Assembly: GCF_011927725.1 (NCBI RefSeq)
Contig: NZ_JAATJC010000001.1
Span: forward strand, 2,549,001 to 2,613,000
Length of the DNA: 64,000 nucleotides
From: Sphingomonas kaistensis
GTDB taxonomy: Bacteria > Pseudomonadota > Alphaproteobacteria > Sphingomonadales > Sphingomonadaceae
Direction of reading: 5' to 3'
A program made the position numbers and the translations under genes. A model generated the notes under the pieces. That model was not told where the DNA came from. It made no database searches and worked only from the letters and a program-made list of their open reading frames with translations. This document shows positions 20,178-29,464 of the stretch, in pieces (the first letter of the stretch is position 1; each line of letters begins with the position of its first letter).

Positions 20178-21044
20178 TTAGCGGCGGTCCACCGTGGTGG
20201 TGCCAGTGCCGCCGGCCTGCTGGCCGGTCGAGGTCTGGCCGGTGGTCAGCGGCTGGGTGCCGGCCGGGGTCGGAGCAGCGGCCGAACGGGTCTGGGCGCC
20301 CTTGGCGACCGGAGCGGTGGTCCCGGCAGCGACGATCGCCGGCTTAACCTTACCTTCCGACATGACGTAGCCGTGCAGGTCGTTGGTGAAGGCCGCGAGG
20401 TCTTCCATGATCGACTTGTTGCGGCGGATCAGCCAGTTGTAGGCAAGCACGGCCGGAACGGCGACGACGAGGCCGAGCGCGGTCATGATGAGCGCTTCAC
20501 CGACCGGGCCGGCGACGGTGCTGATCGAGGCCTGGCCCGACGCGCCGATCTTGATCAGCGCGCGGTAGATGCCGACGACGGTACCGAACAGACCGATGAA
20601 CGGCGCGGTCGAACCGACGGTCGCGAGGAAGGCGAGGCCTTCACCGAGACGGGCGCCGATGCCGCCCTGCGAGCGGGCGAGGCTGTTGGCCATCCAGTCG
20701 TGCTGGTCGACCGGGTTGGTCAGCTTGCCGTGCTGCTCCTGGGCGACGAGCGTGTCGTCGACGATCGCACGATAGGCGCTCTTGGCGTCGAGCTTGCTCG
20801 AGGCTTCGCGCAGGTTGGGCGAGTTCCAGAAGCTGGAACGGACCTTGTTGCCCTGGCTGATGATCTTCTGCTGTTCGAAGAACTTGGTGAACAGGATGTA
20901 GAACGTGCCGATCGACATCGCGACCAGGATCACGAAGGTGGCCCAGGAGATCAGACCACCCTCGTTCAGCGCCTGCATCAGGCCGTAGGGGTTGTCACCT
21001 GCCGGAGCGGCTGCGGCGGCGGCCATCAGAGAGACGAAAGTCAT
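20178..21044 (-). CDS. exbB: MotA/TolQ/ExbB proton channel protein
   Basis: 288 residues. ExbB forms the pentameric inner-membrane stator of the TonB system. Three membrane helices are visible: about 30-55 (LISWATFVILVAMSIGTFYI), 135-160 (GLAFLATVGSTAPFIGLFGTV) and 175-205 (EALIMTALGLVVAVPAVLAYN). The second and third carry the conserved Thr/Ser-lined proton path and GT-VGIY segment. The N-terminus may be a cleaved signal (FVSLMAAAAAAPAG). The C-terminal 45 residues form a Thr/Gly/Ala/Gln-rich tail, probably disordered and variable. It lies between tonB and exbD. Confidence 0.93.
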   Translation of the reverse strand: MTFVSLMAAAAAAPAGDNPYGLMQALNEGGLISWATFVILVAMSIGTFYILFTKFFEQQKIISQGNKVRSSFWNSPNLREASSKLDAKSAYRAIVDDTLVAQEQHGKLTNPVDQHDWMANSLARSQGGIGARLGEGLAFLATVGSTAPFIGLFGTVVGIYRALIKIGASGQASISTVAGPVGEALIMTALGLVVAVPAVLAYNWLIRRNKSIMEDLAAFTNDLHGYVMSEGKVKPAIVAAGTTAPVAKGAQTRSAAAPTPAGTQPLTTGQTSTGQQAGGTGTTTVDRR

Positions 21045-21091
21045 AGTGCGTATCCTTAAGTGGAAACCGTTGGCTTAAAGGTCGAGGTCGA

Positions 21092-21772
21092 TCAATCTGC
21101 GGGCAACTGCCACCGAATCCGTCCCGTGACGGAGTCCGAGGTCTTGGCCCCGCTGCTGTCCGATGCCGGGGTGAACCGGGCACGGCTGCGAAGCAGTCGG
21201 CAGGTCGTGTTGTCGAGCGAGCTCGACCCCGACGAACTGGTCACCGTGCAACCGGTGACCCGGCCGTCCGGTCCGACGTCCAGGCGGAAGCCGGTGGTGC
21301 CCTGCTGCTCGTTACGAATCGCGTCCTGCGGATAATCGTCATCCGTGATGTAGGAAGCGAGGTTTGCACGCGCCTTGGCCGGCTGCACCTTCACCGCGGG
21401 TGGCGGCGGGGGCGGCGGAGCAGGCGGTGCCGGCGGAGCCACCGGAGCCGTCGGCGTGATGACCGGCGGCGGTGCCACGTTCACCGTGCTGACCGGCGGC
21501 GGCGGCGTGTTGGTGCGCACCAGCGGCGGCGGCGAGACCACCGGCGGGGGTGGCGCTTCAACCTGCTGCTCGGGCGGGGGCGGCGGCTCTTCGGGCGGGG
21601 GTGGTGGCTCCTCCTCAACGTCGAAGGTCTTCAAATCTTCAGCGGCCTTTTTCACGACATTGTACGCGAGGCCGGTGATGATCGCATATCCGAGCAGCAC
21701 ATGCAGCAAGGCCACAAAGACGATCGAAACCGTCCTGTTCCCGCTCATCTGCCTGCGATTGGCGTAAGACAT
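21092..21772 (-). CDS. tonB: TonB energy-transducing protein
   Basis: 226 residues from ATG 21772. The N-terminus is cytoplasmic with one membrane anchor (about 12-34, TVSIVFVALLHVLLGYAIIT), including the His expected for ExbB contact. Residues 50-145 are a long Pro/Glu- and Pro/Val-rich spacer that can span the periplasm. The C-terminal TonB domain (about 150-226) contains YPQDAIRNEQQGTTGFRLDV and ends SVTGRIRWQLP. Two cysteines in it (GCTVTSSSGSSSLDNTTCR) are positioned for a disulfide. It energises TonB-dependent receptors and is the first gene of the operon with exbB and two exbD genes. Confidence 0.94.
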   Translation of the reverse strand: MSYANRRQMSGNRTVSIVFVALLHVLLGYAIITGLAYNVVKKAAEDLKTFDVEEEPPPPPEEPPPPPEQQVEAPPPPVVSPPPLVRTNTPPPPVSTVNVAPPPVITPTAPVAPPAPPAPPPPPPPAVKVQPAKARANLASYITDDDYPQDAIRNEQQGTTGFRLDVGPDGRVTGCTVTSSSGSSSLDNTTCRLLRSRARFTPASDSSGAKTSDSVTGRIRWQLPAD

Positions 21773-21954
21773 CCTGCCGCAATTCTCCTCAGGGGTGACC
21801 TTCCTCCAGGTCCGGAGCCGCCTAAGAGGCAAGCGGTCCCGATCTGGTGGGCCGACGTATCAACATATCATCGGCGGTCGGCGCGCTTCCTTAATGTGGC
21901 CTCAATGGCGGTGCAATCATATTGTTCCGCCTCCTCAACCTAACTCAAGTCTCG

Positions 21955-22383
21955 TTACGGTGCTGAACCAGAAAAGCTGGCAATCTCAACGCCAACTCCT
22001 CGCGCGTTCGGATAGACGTCGGGCTTGCTCGTTCCCACCCTCAACGCACTCACTCCAGCCCGCGCAGCGATCCAGTCGTAGATTTCGCGGACCAGCGTCT
22101 CCTGAAGGTTGAATCGGCGCGACGAGGCGATTCGCTCGACCTCGAGCCGCAGGTGATCGTAATTCCACGCGTTGACGGCGAGATCCCCGTCGGGTGCCGC
22201 CACCTCGTCGAGCCAGACCTCGACCGAAATCAGCAACCGCTGCGGCGTTCCGACCTCGAAGTCGTGAAAACCGATGTCGGTCATCACCGCCAGGCCGTCG
22301 AGATGGATCTTGGCGGACCGCACCGCGAGATGGGGCGGCACCATGCCCTCGAGGCGCGGGGAGAACGGGATCACGTCGGTCAT
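21955..22383 (-). CDS. folB: Dihydroneopterin aldolase family protein
   Basis: 142 residues. FolB cleaves 7,8-dihydroneopterin in tetrahydrofolate synthesis. The FolB fold is recognised by the strand LDGLAVMTDIGFHDFEVGTP (with the catalytic Glu), the helix FNLQETLVREIYDWIAA, and VGTSKPDVYPNARGVGVEI carrying the conserved Lys. The N-terminal 20 residues extend beyond the usual start. Its ATG overlaps the stop of the upstream short-chain reductase (ATGA, 22380-22383), so the two are translationally coupled. Confidence 0.88.
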   Translation of the reverse strand: MTDVIPFSPRLEGMVPPHLAVRSAKIHLDGLAVMTDIGFHDFEVGTPQRLLISVEVWLDEVAAPDGDLAVNAWNYDHLRLEVERIASSRRFNLQETLVREIYDWIAARAGVSALRVGTSKPDVYPNARGVGVEIASFSGSAP

Positions 22384-23108
22384 CGGCTATTCGGCTCCAG
22401 GAATTGCACGTCGCGGGGCAAGCGCCAGAAACGCTGCCCGCCATCGAGGGTCAGCGTCTCGCCGGTGAGCGTGGGCGAGTCCACCAGGAATCGGAGGGCG
22501 CGCAGGACGTCGGCCGGCTCCACTCCGCGATTCAGCGGATTGAACCGGTGGGTCGCCTCGAAATTGGCCGCGCTCTGCCCTTCCGACAGCAGCATCAGCG
22601 CCGGGGCGATGGCGTTGACCCGGATACCGTCGGCGCCAAGCGCCTGCGCGCTCAGCGTGGTCAGCGCCGCAAGCGCGGCCTTGGACAGGGTGTAGCTCAG
22701 GAAATCGGGATTCGGCGCGGCCAGCTTGGCATCGAGGATGTTGACCACCAGCCGGTCCCCTTCCCCGCCCGCCGCGGCAAAACCGGCCGTCAGCAGCGCC
22801 GGGGCGGCCACGTTGACCGCCATATGGGCGCCCAGTTCCTCCGGGGAAAAATCGGCAAAGCTGTCGGCGGCGAAGCGCGCCGCATTGTTAACCAGCAAAG
22901 TCGGCGGCGCCGGACAGGCCGCGAGCACCGCCTCCGCCGCCGCTTTGCCCTGCGCAAGGTCGGCGGCGACGCGGATCGCTCCCACCGGGACCTCGTCTTC
23001 CGCATTGCGGACGTGCGTGACGACTTGCCAGCCTTCGGCCAGCAGCCCTTCGGCAAGGATCCGGCCTACCCGCCTGCCTGCCCCGGTGATGATCGCGACG
23101 TTGCTCAT
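22380..23108 (-). CDS. Short-chain dehydrogenase, FolM/pteridine-reductase-like
   Basis: 242 residues, a single-domain Rossmann reductase. The cofactor motif is TGAGRRVGRILAEGL; the basic residue after the glycine suggests NADPH. Further motifs are LLVNNAARF (NNA), the catalytic SYTLSK (Tyr and Lys) and RVNAIAPALML. The GAGRRVG start and the close link to folB are typical of FolM-like dihydromonapterin/dihydrofolate or pteridine reductases; substrate assignment is an inference from these two points. It is the first gene of a two-gene folate unit with a 4-base overlap and is divergent from the DUF1285 gene. Confidence 0.83.
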   Translation of the reverse strand: MSNVAIITGAGRRVGRILAEGLLAEGWQVVTHVRNAEDEVPVGAIRVAADLAQGKAAAEAVLAACPAPPTLLVNNAARFAADSFADFSPEELGAHMAVNVAAPALLTAGFAAAGGEGDRLVVNILDAKLAAPNPDFLSYTLSKAALAALTTLSAQALGADGIRVNAIAPALMLLSEGQSAANFEATHRFNPLNRGVEPADVLRALRFLVDSPTLTGETLTLDGGQRFWRLPRDVQFLEPNSR

Positions 23109-23167
23109 GCCTGCCGTCCTAGCGGCTGCCCTTGCCTAAACAAACAGCTGGCCTATCTGCGGTGCCG

Positions 23168-23716
23168 ATGCCGGAAACCCGCCCACCGCTTGAGCTTGCC
23201 GGGCGCAGCCTCGACGAGATCGCAGCGGCCGCGGCTGCGCGTGGCGGTCCGCCGGTCGAGCGCTGGAACCCCTCGCATTGCGGCGACAGCGGGATGCGCA
23301 TCGACCGCGAGGGCCGCTGGTTCCACGACGGCAAGCGGATCGAACGGGACGCGCTGGTGCGCTTGTTCGCCTCGGTCCTGCGCCGCGAGTCCGATGGCCG
23401 GCACGTACTCGTGACCCCGGTCGAGAAGCTCGACATCGCGGTCGAGCTTGCCGCGCTGCGGATCACCGCCATGACCCATGAGGGCGAGGGCGAGGGACGG
23501 CGCATCGCCTTTCAGGTGAGCGACGGAACCGCGCTGATCCTCGGGCCCGACCATGGCCTGCGATTTGTCGACGGCCTACCCCTGGTGACCGTTCGCGGCG
23601 GGATCGAAGCCAGCTTCGAACGCCCGGTCTGGTATGAGCTCGCCGAGCTTGCACTGGCCTCCGATCCGCCCGGCCTGTGGAGCGCCGGGGCCCGGTTCCC
23701 TTTCCCGCTCTCGTGA
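23168..23716 (+). CDS. DUF1285 family protein
   Basis: 182 residues from ATG 23168. The DUF1285 hallmarks are WNPSHCGDSGMRIDREGRWF and HDGKRIERDALVRLFASVLR near the N-terminus, then VTPVEKLDIAVE and a second small beta domain. The family has a known fold but no established biochemical function. The short leader has no strong ribosome site. Its stop overlaps the GTG start of the next gene (GTGA), and it begins the DUF1285-Nudix-cca operon that recurs in alphaproteobacteria. Confidence 0.85.
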   Translation: MPETRPPLELAGRSLDEIAAAAAARGGPPVERWNPSHCGDSGMRIDREGRWFHDGKRIERDALVRLFASVLRRESDGRHVLVTPVEKLDIAVELAALRITAMTHEGEGEGRRIAFQVSDGTALILGPDHGLRFVDGLPLVTVRGGIEASFERPVWYELAELALASDPPGLWSAGARFPFPLS

Positions 23717-24294
23717 CCCTCGCCGAACGGCTCCGCGCTGCACTCGCCCTGCCCGCCCCGTCCACGCTTCTCCCTGGCGACCTGCTCGAAGGCGCAAGCG
23801 GGGATGCGGTTCCGGCGGCGGTGCTGGTGGCGATCACCCGGCGCCCCGAACCCGGCGTCCTGCTGACCGTCCGGCGCGAACATATGCGCACCCATGCCGG
23901 CCAGATCGCCTTTCCCGGCGGAAGGGTCGATGCGGAGGACGCCGACCTCGCCGCGGCCGCCTTGCGCGAGGCGGAGGAGGAAATCGGCCTTCCGCGCTCG
24001 GCCGTCACCCTGTGGGGCACGGCGGACCCTTATCGCACCATCACCGGCTATCACGTCGTTCCCGTCCTGGGCGAGGTCGATGCGGACCTCCCGTTGCTCC
24101 CGCACGAACAGGAGGTCGCTGACATGTTCGAGGCACCGCTTGCCTTTCTTCTCGACCCCGCCAATCAGCGCCGCATGTCAGCCGAATATCAGGGCGTTCA
24201 GCGCCATTATTACGAAATTGCATGGGAGGGCCGCCGGATCTGGGGCGCCACCGCGGCGATGCTCGTGAACCTTCGCCGGCGGCTGGACGCGTGA
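23713..24294 (+). CDS. CoA pyrophosphatase (Nudix hydrolase, UPF0035 type)
   Basis: 193 residues from GTG 23713. The extension before the Nudix box, LLTVRREHMRTHAGQIAFPGG, is the UPF0035 signature of NUDT7/PCD1-like CoA diphosphatases. The Nudix box at 70-92 (GGRVDAEDADLAAAALREAEEEIGL in outline; REAEEEIGL end) is complete. It should split CoA or acyl-CoA into phosphopantetheine and 3',5'-ADP. Overlaps of 4 bases on both sides (GTGA at 23713 and at 24291) couple its translation to DUF1285 and cca. An in-frame upstream start lies inside the previous gene and is not favoured. Confidence 0.9.
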   Translation: MTLAERLRAALALPAPSTLLPGDLLEGASGDAVPAAVLVAITRRPEPGVLLTVRREHMRTHAGQIAFPGGRVDAEDADLAAAALREAEEEIGLPRSAVTLWGTADPYRTITGYHVVPVLGEVDADLPLLPHEQEVADMFEAPLAFLLDPANQRRMSAEYQGVQRHYYEIAWEGRRIWGATAAMLVNLRRRLDA

Positions 24295-25475
24295 ACAACG
24301 TGCACGAACTCCGCGCCCTCGTCGCCAGGCCCGGGATCGCGGCGGCCTTCACCGCACTTGGCGAAGGGCAGGCCCGGCTGGTCGGTGGAGCGGTGCGCGA
24401 CGGCCTGCTCGGGATCGCCGTGTCCGACGTCGATGTCGCGACGATGCTCAGCCCCTATGAGGTGATGCGGCGGTGCGGCGCCGCCGGGATCAAAACCATC
24501 CCGACCGGCATCGCCCATGGCACCGTCACCGCGGTCAGCGCCGGCGAAACGCTCGAGATCACGACCCTGCGCGCGGACCTCGCCACCGACGGGCGCCACG
24601 CGACGGTGGGCTTCACCGACGACTGGCGCGAGGACGCGGCGCGCCGCGACTTCACCATCAACGCGCTTTACTTCGACCCGGCCACCGGTGAGGTGCATGA
24701 TTATTTCGGCGGGCTGCCCGACCTTGCGGCCCACCGCGTCAGGTTTATCGGCGAGCCGCTCCAGCGCATCGCCGAGGATCACCTCCGCATCCTGCGCTTC
24801 TTCCGCTTCACGGCCCGGTTCGGAAGCCAGGTCGACGCGGACGGACTTGCCGCCTGCGCGGCCCGGGCCAACGACCTCATGGCGCTGTCACGCGAACGGA
24901 TCGCCGACGAGTGGCTGAAGTTGCTGGCGCTGCCCGACCCGGTCGCGACCGTCGCATTGATGCTCGGTCACGGCCTCCTCGCACCGGTCCTGCCCGAGAT
25001 CGGCGGCGACGGAAGCGAGCGGCTGGCACCGCTGGTCGGCGCTGAACGGACGGCAAAGCTCGCACCCGACCCGCTGCGACGCTTCGCCGCATTGCTGCCG
25101 CAGGACCCTCTCGTTGCCGAGAAAGTCGCGGCCCGGCTCAAGCTCAGCAACAAGGCCCGCAAACGCTTGGCGTCCGCCGCGGTCCCCTATGCCGGAGAGC
25201 ACCCTCGCGCACTCGCCTACCGGATCGGCGTTGCCGAAGCGCAGGACCGGCTGCTGCTCGGCGGCGCGGTGGATGCAGCAGCGGCGCTGGAGGGCTGGTC
25301 GCCGCCGCGCCTGCCGGTCGGCGGCGGCCAGCTGATCGCGCGCGGGCTGACGCCCGGCCCAGCGGTCGCGCGCACCTTGAAGACTATCGAGGATCAGTGG
25401 GTGAACGAGGGCTTCCCCGACGCCGACCGGCTCGACCAGCTGGTCCAGCACGCGCTTGGTCGATCGGCGGGCTGA
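24291..25475 (+). CDS. cca: CCA tRNA nucleotidyltransferase (poly(A) polymerase family)
   Basis: 394 residues from GTG 24291. It adds or repairs the 3' CCA end of tRNAs. The class II nucleotidyltransferase head has GGAVRDGLLG (32-41) and the metal-binding D46 and D48 (VSDVDVATML), then RRDFTINALYFDP and the tRNA-binding LRFFRFTARFG. The helical C-terminal part is the short alphaproteobacterial form without an HD domain. It is last in a translationally coupled three-gene unit, and a long hairpin follows at 25484. Confidence 0.92.
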   Translation: MNNVHELRALVARPGIAAAFTALGEGQARLVGGAVRDGLLGIAVSDVDVATMLSPYEVMRRCGAAGIKTIPTGIAHGTVTAVSAGETLEITTLRADLATDGRHATVGFTDDWREDAARRDFTINALYFDPATGEVHDYFGGLPDLAAHRVRFIGEPLQRIAEDHLRILRFFRFTARFGSQVDADGLAACAARANDLMALSRERIADEWLKLLALPDPVATVALMLGHGLLAPVLPEIGGDGSERLAPLVGAERTAKLAPDPLRRFAALLPQDPLVAEKVAARLKLSNKARKRLASAAVPYAGEHPRALAYRIGVAEAQDRLLLGGAVDAAAALEGWSPPRLPVGGGQLIARGLTPGPAVARTLKTIEDQWVNEGFPDADRLDQLVQHALGRSAG

Positions 25476-25483
25476 CAAGGCAA

Positions 25484-25519
25484 AGGTGCCGGCCACAGGA
25501 GGGCTGCAAGCCGGCACCT
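25484..25519. terminator. Long hairpin between convergent cca and the LOV-HTH gene
   Basis: AGGTGCCGGC (25484-25493) and GCCGGCACCT (25510-25519) form a perfect 10-bp stem with a 16-base loop. No T-run follows on either strand, so if it terminates transcription it is not of the classic type. It sits 8 bases after the cca stop. Confidence 0.45.
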
Positions 25520-25660
25520 CGCGTCGAGCGCCCATCAAGCACGACCCGAACCGTTCCAGCGTCACCCAAGGGGAATGCGCGATCCCTGGAACGCCTCGAT
25601 CATTGCATCATGCGGGGGCCTGCCCGCTAGCTAGGCCAAGGGCCATGCCGGAGCCGGCTG

Positions 25661-26272
25661 CTAGAGCCCGGCTTCGACAGCCAGGCGGATGAGGTCGGCG
25701 CTGGTCGGCACGCCCAGCCGCTCCATCAGCAGCGCACGGTGCATCTTCACCGTCTTCTCGCTGATTTTGAGTTCCCAGGCGATCTGCTTGTTGAGCAGGC
25801 CCTTGGCGATCAGTTCCAGCACCTGACGCTGGCGCGGCGGGAGGGTGTTCACCGCCAGGATCGCCCGCTCGCGGCGGCCGCTGAACACCGCGGTGCTCTC
25901 CATGCCAAGCTCCACCTGGCTGCCGAGGAACCAGGCGAGTTCGCCGTTGGCGTCGAATAGCGGCGTCACCAGCACCGCATTGCGGAATGGCGTGCCGTCC
26001 TTCTTGTAGTTGAGGATATCGACCAGGACCGACTTGCGGTTGCGGACGCCTTCGCGGATCCGTTCCGTCAGCCAGGGTTCCGTCGCGGCGCCCGACAGGA
26101 AGCGGCAATTACGGCCGAGGATTTCGCCTTCCGCATAGCCGGTGAGCTCGCAGAAGGCCTGATTGGCGACCTCGAGAGGATTGTCCGCCTTGCGCGGGTT
26201 GCTCAACACGGTCGCGATGGGACTGAATCCCACCGTTTCGACCAGACGCTCTTCATCCACCGAAGCCAGCAC
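25661..26272 (-). CDS. LOV-domain blue-light transcription factor (EL222-like LOV-HTH)
   Basis: 203 residues. Residues 15-122 form a LOV-type PAS domain with the photoactive cysteine C56 in GRNCRFLSG and the flavin contacts N88 (ILNYKKDG), N98 (TPFRNAV) and Q119 (FLGSQVEL). All residues needed for a flavin-cysteinyl adduct are present. Residues 143-203 are a LuxR-type helix-turn-helix ([36 protein letters not shown]). The layout and size match EL222, in which light frees the HTH to dimerise and bind DNA. Start GTG 26272 has GGAGGAG very close; a GTG 12 bases further in is possible. It is divergent from the outer-membrane protein gene. Confidence 0.9.
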   Translation of the reverse strand: MLASVDEERLVETVGFSPIATVLSNPRKADNPLEVANQAFCELTGYAEGEILGRNCRFLSGAATEPWLTERIREGVRNRKSVLVDILNYKKDGTPFRNAVLVTPLFDANGELAWFLGSQVELGMESTAVFSGRRERAILAVNTLPPRQRQVLELIAKGLLNKQIAWELKISEKTVKMHRALLMERLGVPTSADLIRLAVEAGL

Positions 26273-26610
26273 TGCTCCTCCGCATTCCCCGCGTCACGAC
26301 CACTACACTTCCTCGCGGAAGGACGCGAGGGCTTTGCAAAATGGAGCGCAACGCACCCCCGACCGCGAAACCTGCCGCGAATGATTTGTCCCGGGCCAAC
26401 GACCCGACGAGATTGTTTACGAACAGGAAATTTCGTTTCACATCCGTATTTTGCGGGCGATATTGCCCCTCCACCCCTCCGAGTTACCGTTGCACAGATG
26501 TCACAGTTCTTGGGAGATGGGTTTTCAGCTTTCGCTTGACCGAAACTAATCGGCTGCTCTACAGGTTCGGGGCGCCATCAACACTAACTCTCGAGCGAGA
26601 AGGGGAAAGC
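26273..26610. other. 338-base divergent intergenic region (LOV-HTH / outer-membrane protein)
   Basis: The stretch contains no convincing gene. The right end carries a promoter-like pair (26536-26564) and the ribosome site GAGAAGGGGA before ATG 26611. The middle (about 26385-26520) is relatively AT-rich, as expected for regulatory DNA. The left end holds the GGAGGAG of the LOV-HTH gene and the imperfect palindrome CCTCGCGGAAGGACGCGAGG near 26311-26330. An open frame continuous with the outer-membrane gene runs back to 26341 but lacks a start signal. Confidence 0.6.
26536..26564 (+). promoter_or_regulatory. Putative promoter of the outer-membrane protein gene
   Basis: TTGACC (26536-26541) and CTACAG (26559-26564) are 17 bases apart. 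This places the transcript start near 26571, about 40 bases before the ATG. The -35 is good and the -10 moderate. Confidence 0.5.
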
Positions 26611-27435
<825 letters not shown>

Positions 27436-27444
27436 GCGAAAGGG

Positions 27445-27466
27445 GCAGGCTCCTCCGGGAGCCTGC
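27445..27466 (+). terminator. First hairpin after the outer-membrane protein gene
   Basis: GCAGGCTCC and GGAGCCTGC pair around a short loop ten bases after the stop. Only a weak T stretch follows. It may stabilise the mRNA 3' end ahead of the stronger terminator at 27493. Confidence 0.5.
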
Positions 27467-27492
27467 TTCCTGCAGCAAGGCAGAACAAAGAA

Positions 27493-27526
27493 ACGGGGTG
27501 GAGCTTCGGCTCCGCCCCGTTTTTTT
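27493..27526 (+). terminator. Strong rho-independent terminator of the outer-membrane protein gene
   Basis: ACGGGG-T-GGAGC and GCTCC-G-CCCCGT pair around a TTCG tetraloop (27493-27520), followed by an uninterrupted T-run to 27526. Confidence 0.95.
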
Positions 27527-27573
27527 GTGCCTGCAGCGCTCGATCAGCGCCGGATAATGGGCGCAGGCAAAGC

Positions 27574-27606
27574 AAAAGGACGGAGCGCCTGTCCGGCACT
27601 CCGTCC
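27574..27606 (-). terminator. Rho-independent terminator of the L,D-transpeptidase gene
   Basis: On the minus strand GGACGGAGTGCC pairs with GGCGCTCCGTCC (one G-T wobble) around GGACA and is followed by TTTTGCTTT. It lies 36 bases after the transpeptidase stop. Confidence 0.85.
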
Positions 27607-27641
27607 CTTGCTAATTTCCGGCCGTCACGGTCAGGGGTGCG

Positions 27642-28973
27642 TCAGGGCGCCCCGCGGGTCGGGCTGGTGTAGGTCGCCGCCGCAAGCTGCCGGTCAGGAC
27701 GCCCATCCCATCCATAAGGGTCGCCACGCGACGCCAGGCGCCCGTCAGCGCCCTGTTCCTGAGTCAGGTAGGTCAGGTAGATCGGAACGCCCTGGGGAAG
27801 CTTGACGAGCACGTCAGCCTCCTTGGTGGTCGGCGCGGGGCTATTGCCGTGCAGCCAACGGTAGAAGCGCTGCGCATCCTCCAGCCGCACGCAGCCGTTC
27901 GACAGGTGGCGGTCGGTCTTCAGGAACTTCGCCTTGTCCAGCGTGTCGTGAAGGAAGATGTCCTGCCCGCTCGGGAACGGGACCTTCATCCCCGCAAGGC
28001 TGTTCAGCGGCCCCGGCCGCTGCCGGACCCGCACCAGGCCCGGATCCTTCGCCAGCGCCGCCCACTTCACGTCGCCCGCGGGAACCACCGTCGCATCGTT
28101 GGTCCAGTTGCTCATCACCTCATAGCCATTGCGCTTGAGATAGGCGTCGCCGCCCTTCAGCACGCCCGGCGCGATGATCTTCTTGGTCAGGCTCGGCGGC
28201 ACCTCCCAATAGGGATTGAGCACCGCATAATGGATGATGCTGGCGATCATCGGCGTCTGCGTCTCGCCGGTGCCGACGATGACCTTCATCCGGTCCACGG
28301 CCTGCCCGTTCTCGTACATGGTGAGGGTCGCATTGCCGGCATCCACCAAGGCGAAACGGCCCCCGGCGGGAAGCGCGCGTGCCCGCTCCAGGTTGGACAG
28401 CAATTGCGGGTCAGCACTGGTCACGCCGCTTGCCAGCGCAGCGTCACGCAGCGAGCGATAGACCGGATTGACGTCCGACAGGCGGATGATCGCGGCGCGC
28501 AGGTCGGGAGAGGCAGCGGTTGTCAGCAGGATCTGGTCCGGCCGGCTCTGCGGCTTGAGCAGCTCGTAGCCGTAGACCAGGCCCTTGGGCGGGGTGCGCA
28601 GATACTGCATGTAGGCGACCCACGCCTTGCTGATCCGCACCTCGGCCTGGCGGGTCGCTTCGGCATTGCCGGGCGCGGCCGAGGCTAGGGCCGCGTCGAC
28701 GTCGGCTGCAAGGGCCGGACCAGCCGCAAAGCCGTCGATGCTCGAGCGGCGCAGGACTGACGACAGCTGGCCGACCGCGGAACGGGTCGCATCGTTGCGA
28801 AGCCAGATCGGCGCCTCGCCATGCTGGAAGTAGTAGAGTTCGACCGGATCGGTCGGCGCGACCCGCACCACCGGAGCAGCGGCGGGCGCGGCCTTAGGCT
28901 TTTTGCGGGCGTCAGCGACACCCGGCACCGCCAGGAGCGCGAGAACAGTTGTTGAAAGCAGGAGCTTGTTCAC
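27642..28973 (-). CDS. L,D-transpeptidase (YcbB/LdtD-like), periplasmic
   Basis: 443 residues with a signal peptide (MNKLLLSTTVLALLAVPGVADA). It makes 3-3 cross-links in peptidoglycan or attaches proteins to it. The YkuD catalytic domain (about 210-400) begins LVDAGNATLTMYENGQAVDR and carries the motif with catalytic residues HLSNGCVRLEDA, preceded by FLHDTLDKAKF. The insertion around residues 300-345 is typical of YcbB-type enzymes. The N-terminal half contains the scaffold-like region but no clear LysM or PG_binding repeat. The tail after 400 is unstructured. It is last in a same-strand run after the receiver gene and is followed by a terminator. Confidence 0.92.
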   Translation of the reverse strand: MNKLLLSTTVLALLAVPGVADARKKPKAAPAAAPVVRVAPTDPVELYYFQHGEAPIWLRNDATRSAVGQLSSVLRRSSIDGFAAGPALAADVDAALASAAPGNAEATRQAEVRISKAWVAYMQYLRTPPKGLVYGYELLKPQSRPDQILLTTAASPDLRAAIIRLSDVNPVYRSLRDAALASGVTSADPQLLSNLERARALPAGGRFALVDAGNATLTMYENGQAVDRMKVIVGTGETQTPMIASIIHYAVLNPYWEVPPSLTKKIIAPGVLKGGDAYLKRNGYEVMSNWTNDATVVPAGDVKWAALAKDPGLVRVRQRPGPLNSLAGMKVPFPSGQDIFLHDTLDKAKFLKTDRHLSNGCVRLEDAQRFYRWLHGNSPAPTTKEADVLVKLPQGVPIYLTYLTQEQGADGRLASRGDPYGWDGRPDRQLAAATYTSPTRGAP

Positions 28974-29069
28974 CGAGGATCCCCGTTAACCGATGGTTTC
29001 CTCAGCCTTTTACCGGTGCAGGACTGTCGGGCAAGTGAACCAGTCGCACGGATCGAACGAATTAACGGT

Positions 29070-29423
29070 TCAACCGGCAGCCTGTTCGAGGACCGGGCCG
29101 ATCCGATCGATGGTGTAAGGCTTCTCGAGCAGGGGCGCTTCGGCAAAGCTCGCGGGCGGCGGCTCGACATGACCGCCGCTGGCGATCACGAAGGGGACGC
29201 CGCGATCGCTCAGCGCTTCGGCAACCGGCCAGACCAGCTCGCCCTTCAGGTTGACGTCGAGAATGGCGACATCAAAGCCCCCCTCCTCACACGCCTTCAT
29301 GGCATCGGCGAGATTGTCGCAACTGGCATGAATGCGATGGCCCAGCGTCTCGAGGAAGTCCTCGAGCATCATGGCGATCAGCGGCTCGTCTTCGACGACG
29401 AGAATGGAGTGTGCAGTACCCAC
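29070..29423 (-). CDS. Single-domain response regulator (receiver only)
   Basis: 117 residues, one REC domain. The acidic pocket is E11-D12 (VVEDEPL), the phospho-acceptor D56 lies in VAILDVNLKGE, and the switch Lys is K101 (LLEKPYT). The VNLKGELVWPVAEAL and GVPFVIASGG segments resemble receivers that work with HWE/HisKA_2-type kinases rather than CpdR or ChpT-dependent ones. No output domain is present. It starts 41 bases after the cckA stop on the same strand, so it may be cotranscribed, but a CckA partnership is only an inference. Confidence 0.85.
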   Translation of the reverse strand: MGTAHSILVVEDEPLIAMMLEDFLETLGHRIHASCDNLADAMKACEEGGFDVAILDVNLKGELVWPVAEALSDRGVPFVIASGGHVEPPPASFAEAPLLEKPYTIDRIGPVLEQAAG

Positions 29424-29464
29424 GCACCGGCCTTTGCAGGTCCGAAATGGTAAGGCAATACTTT

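Noticed and set aside
29070..29423. CpdR identity for the receiver downstream of cckA
   Set aside because: The residues around D56 (LDVNLKGE) and the later GVPFVIASGG segment differ from CpdR, so only a generic receiver call is justified.
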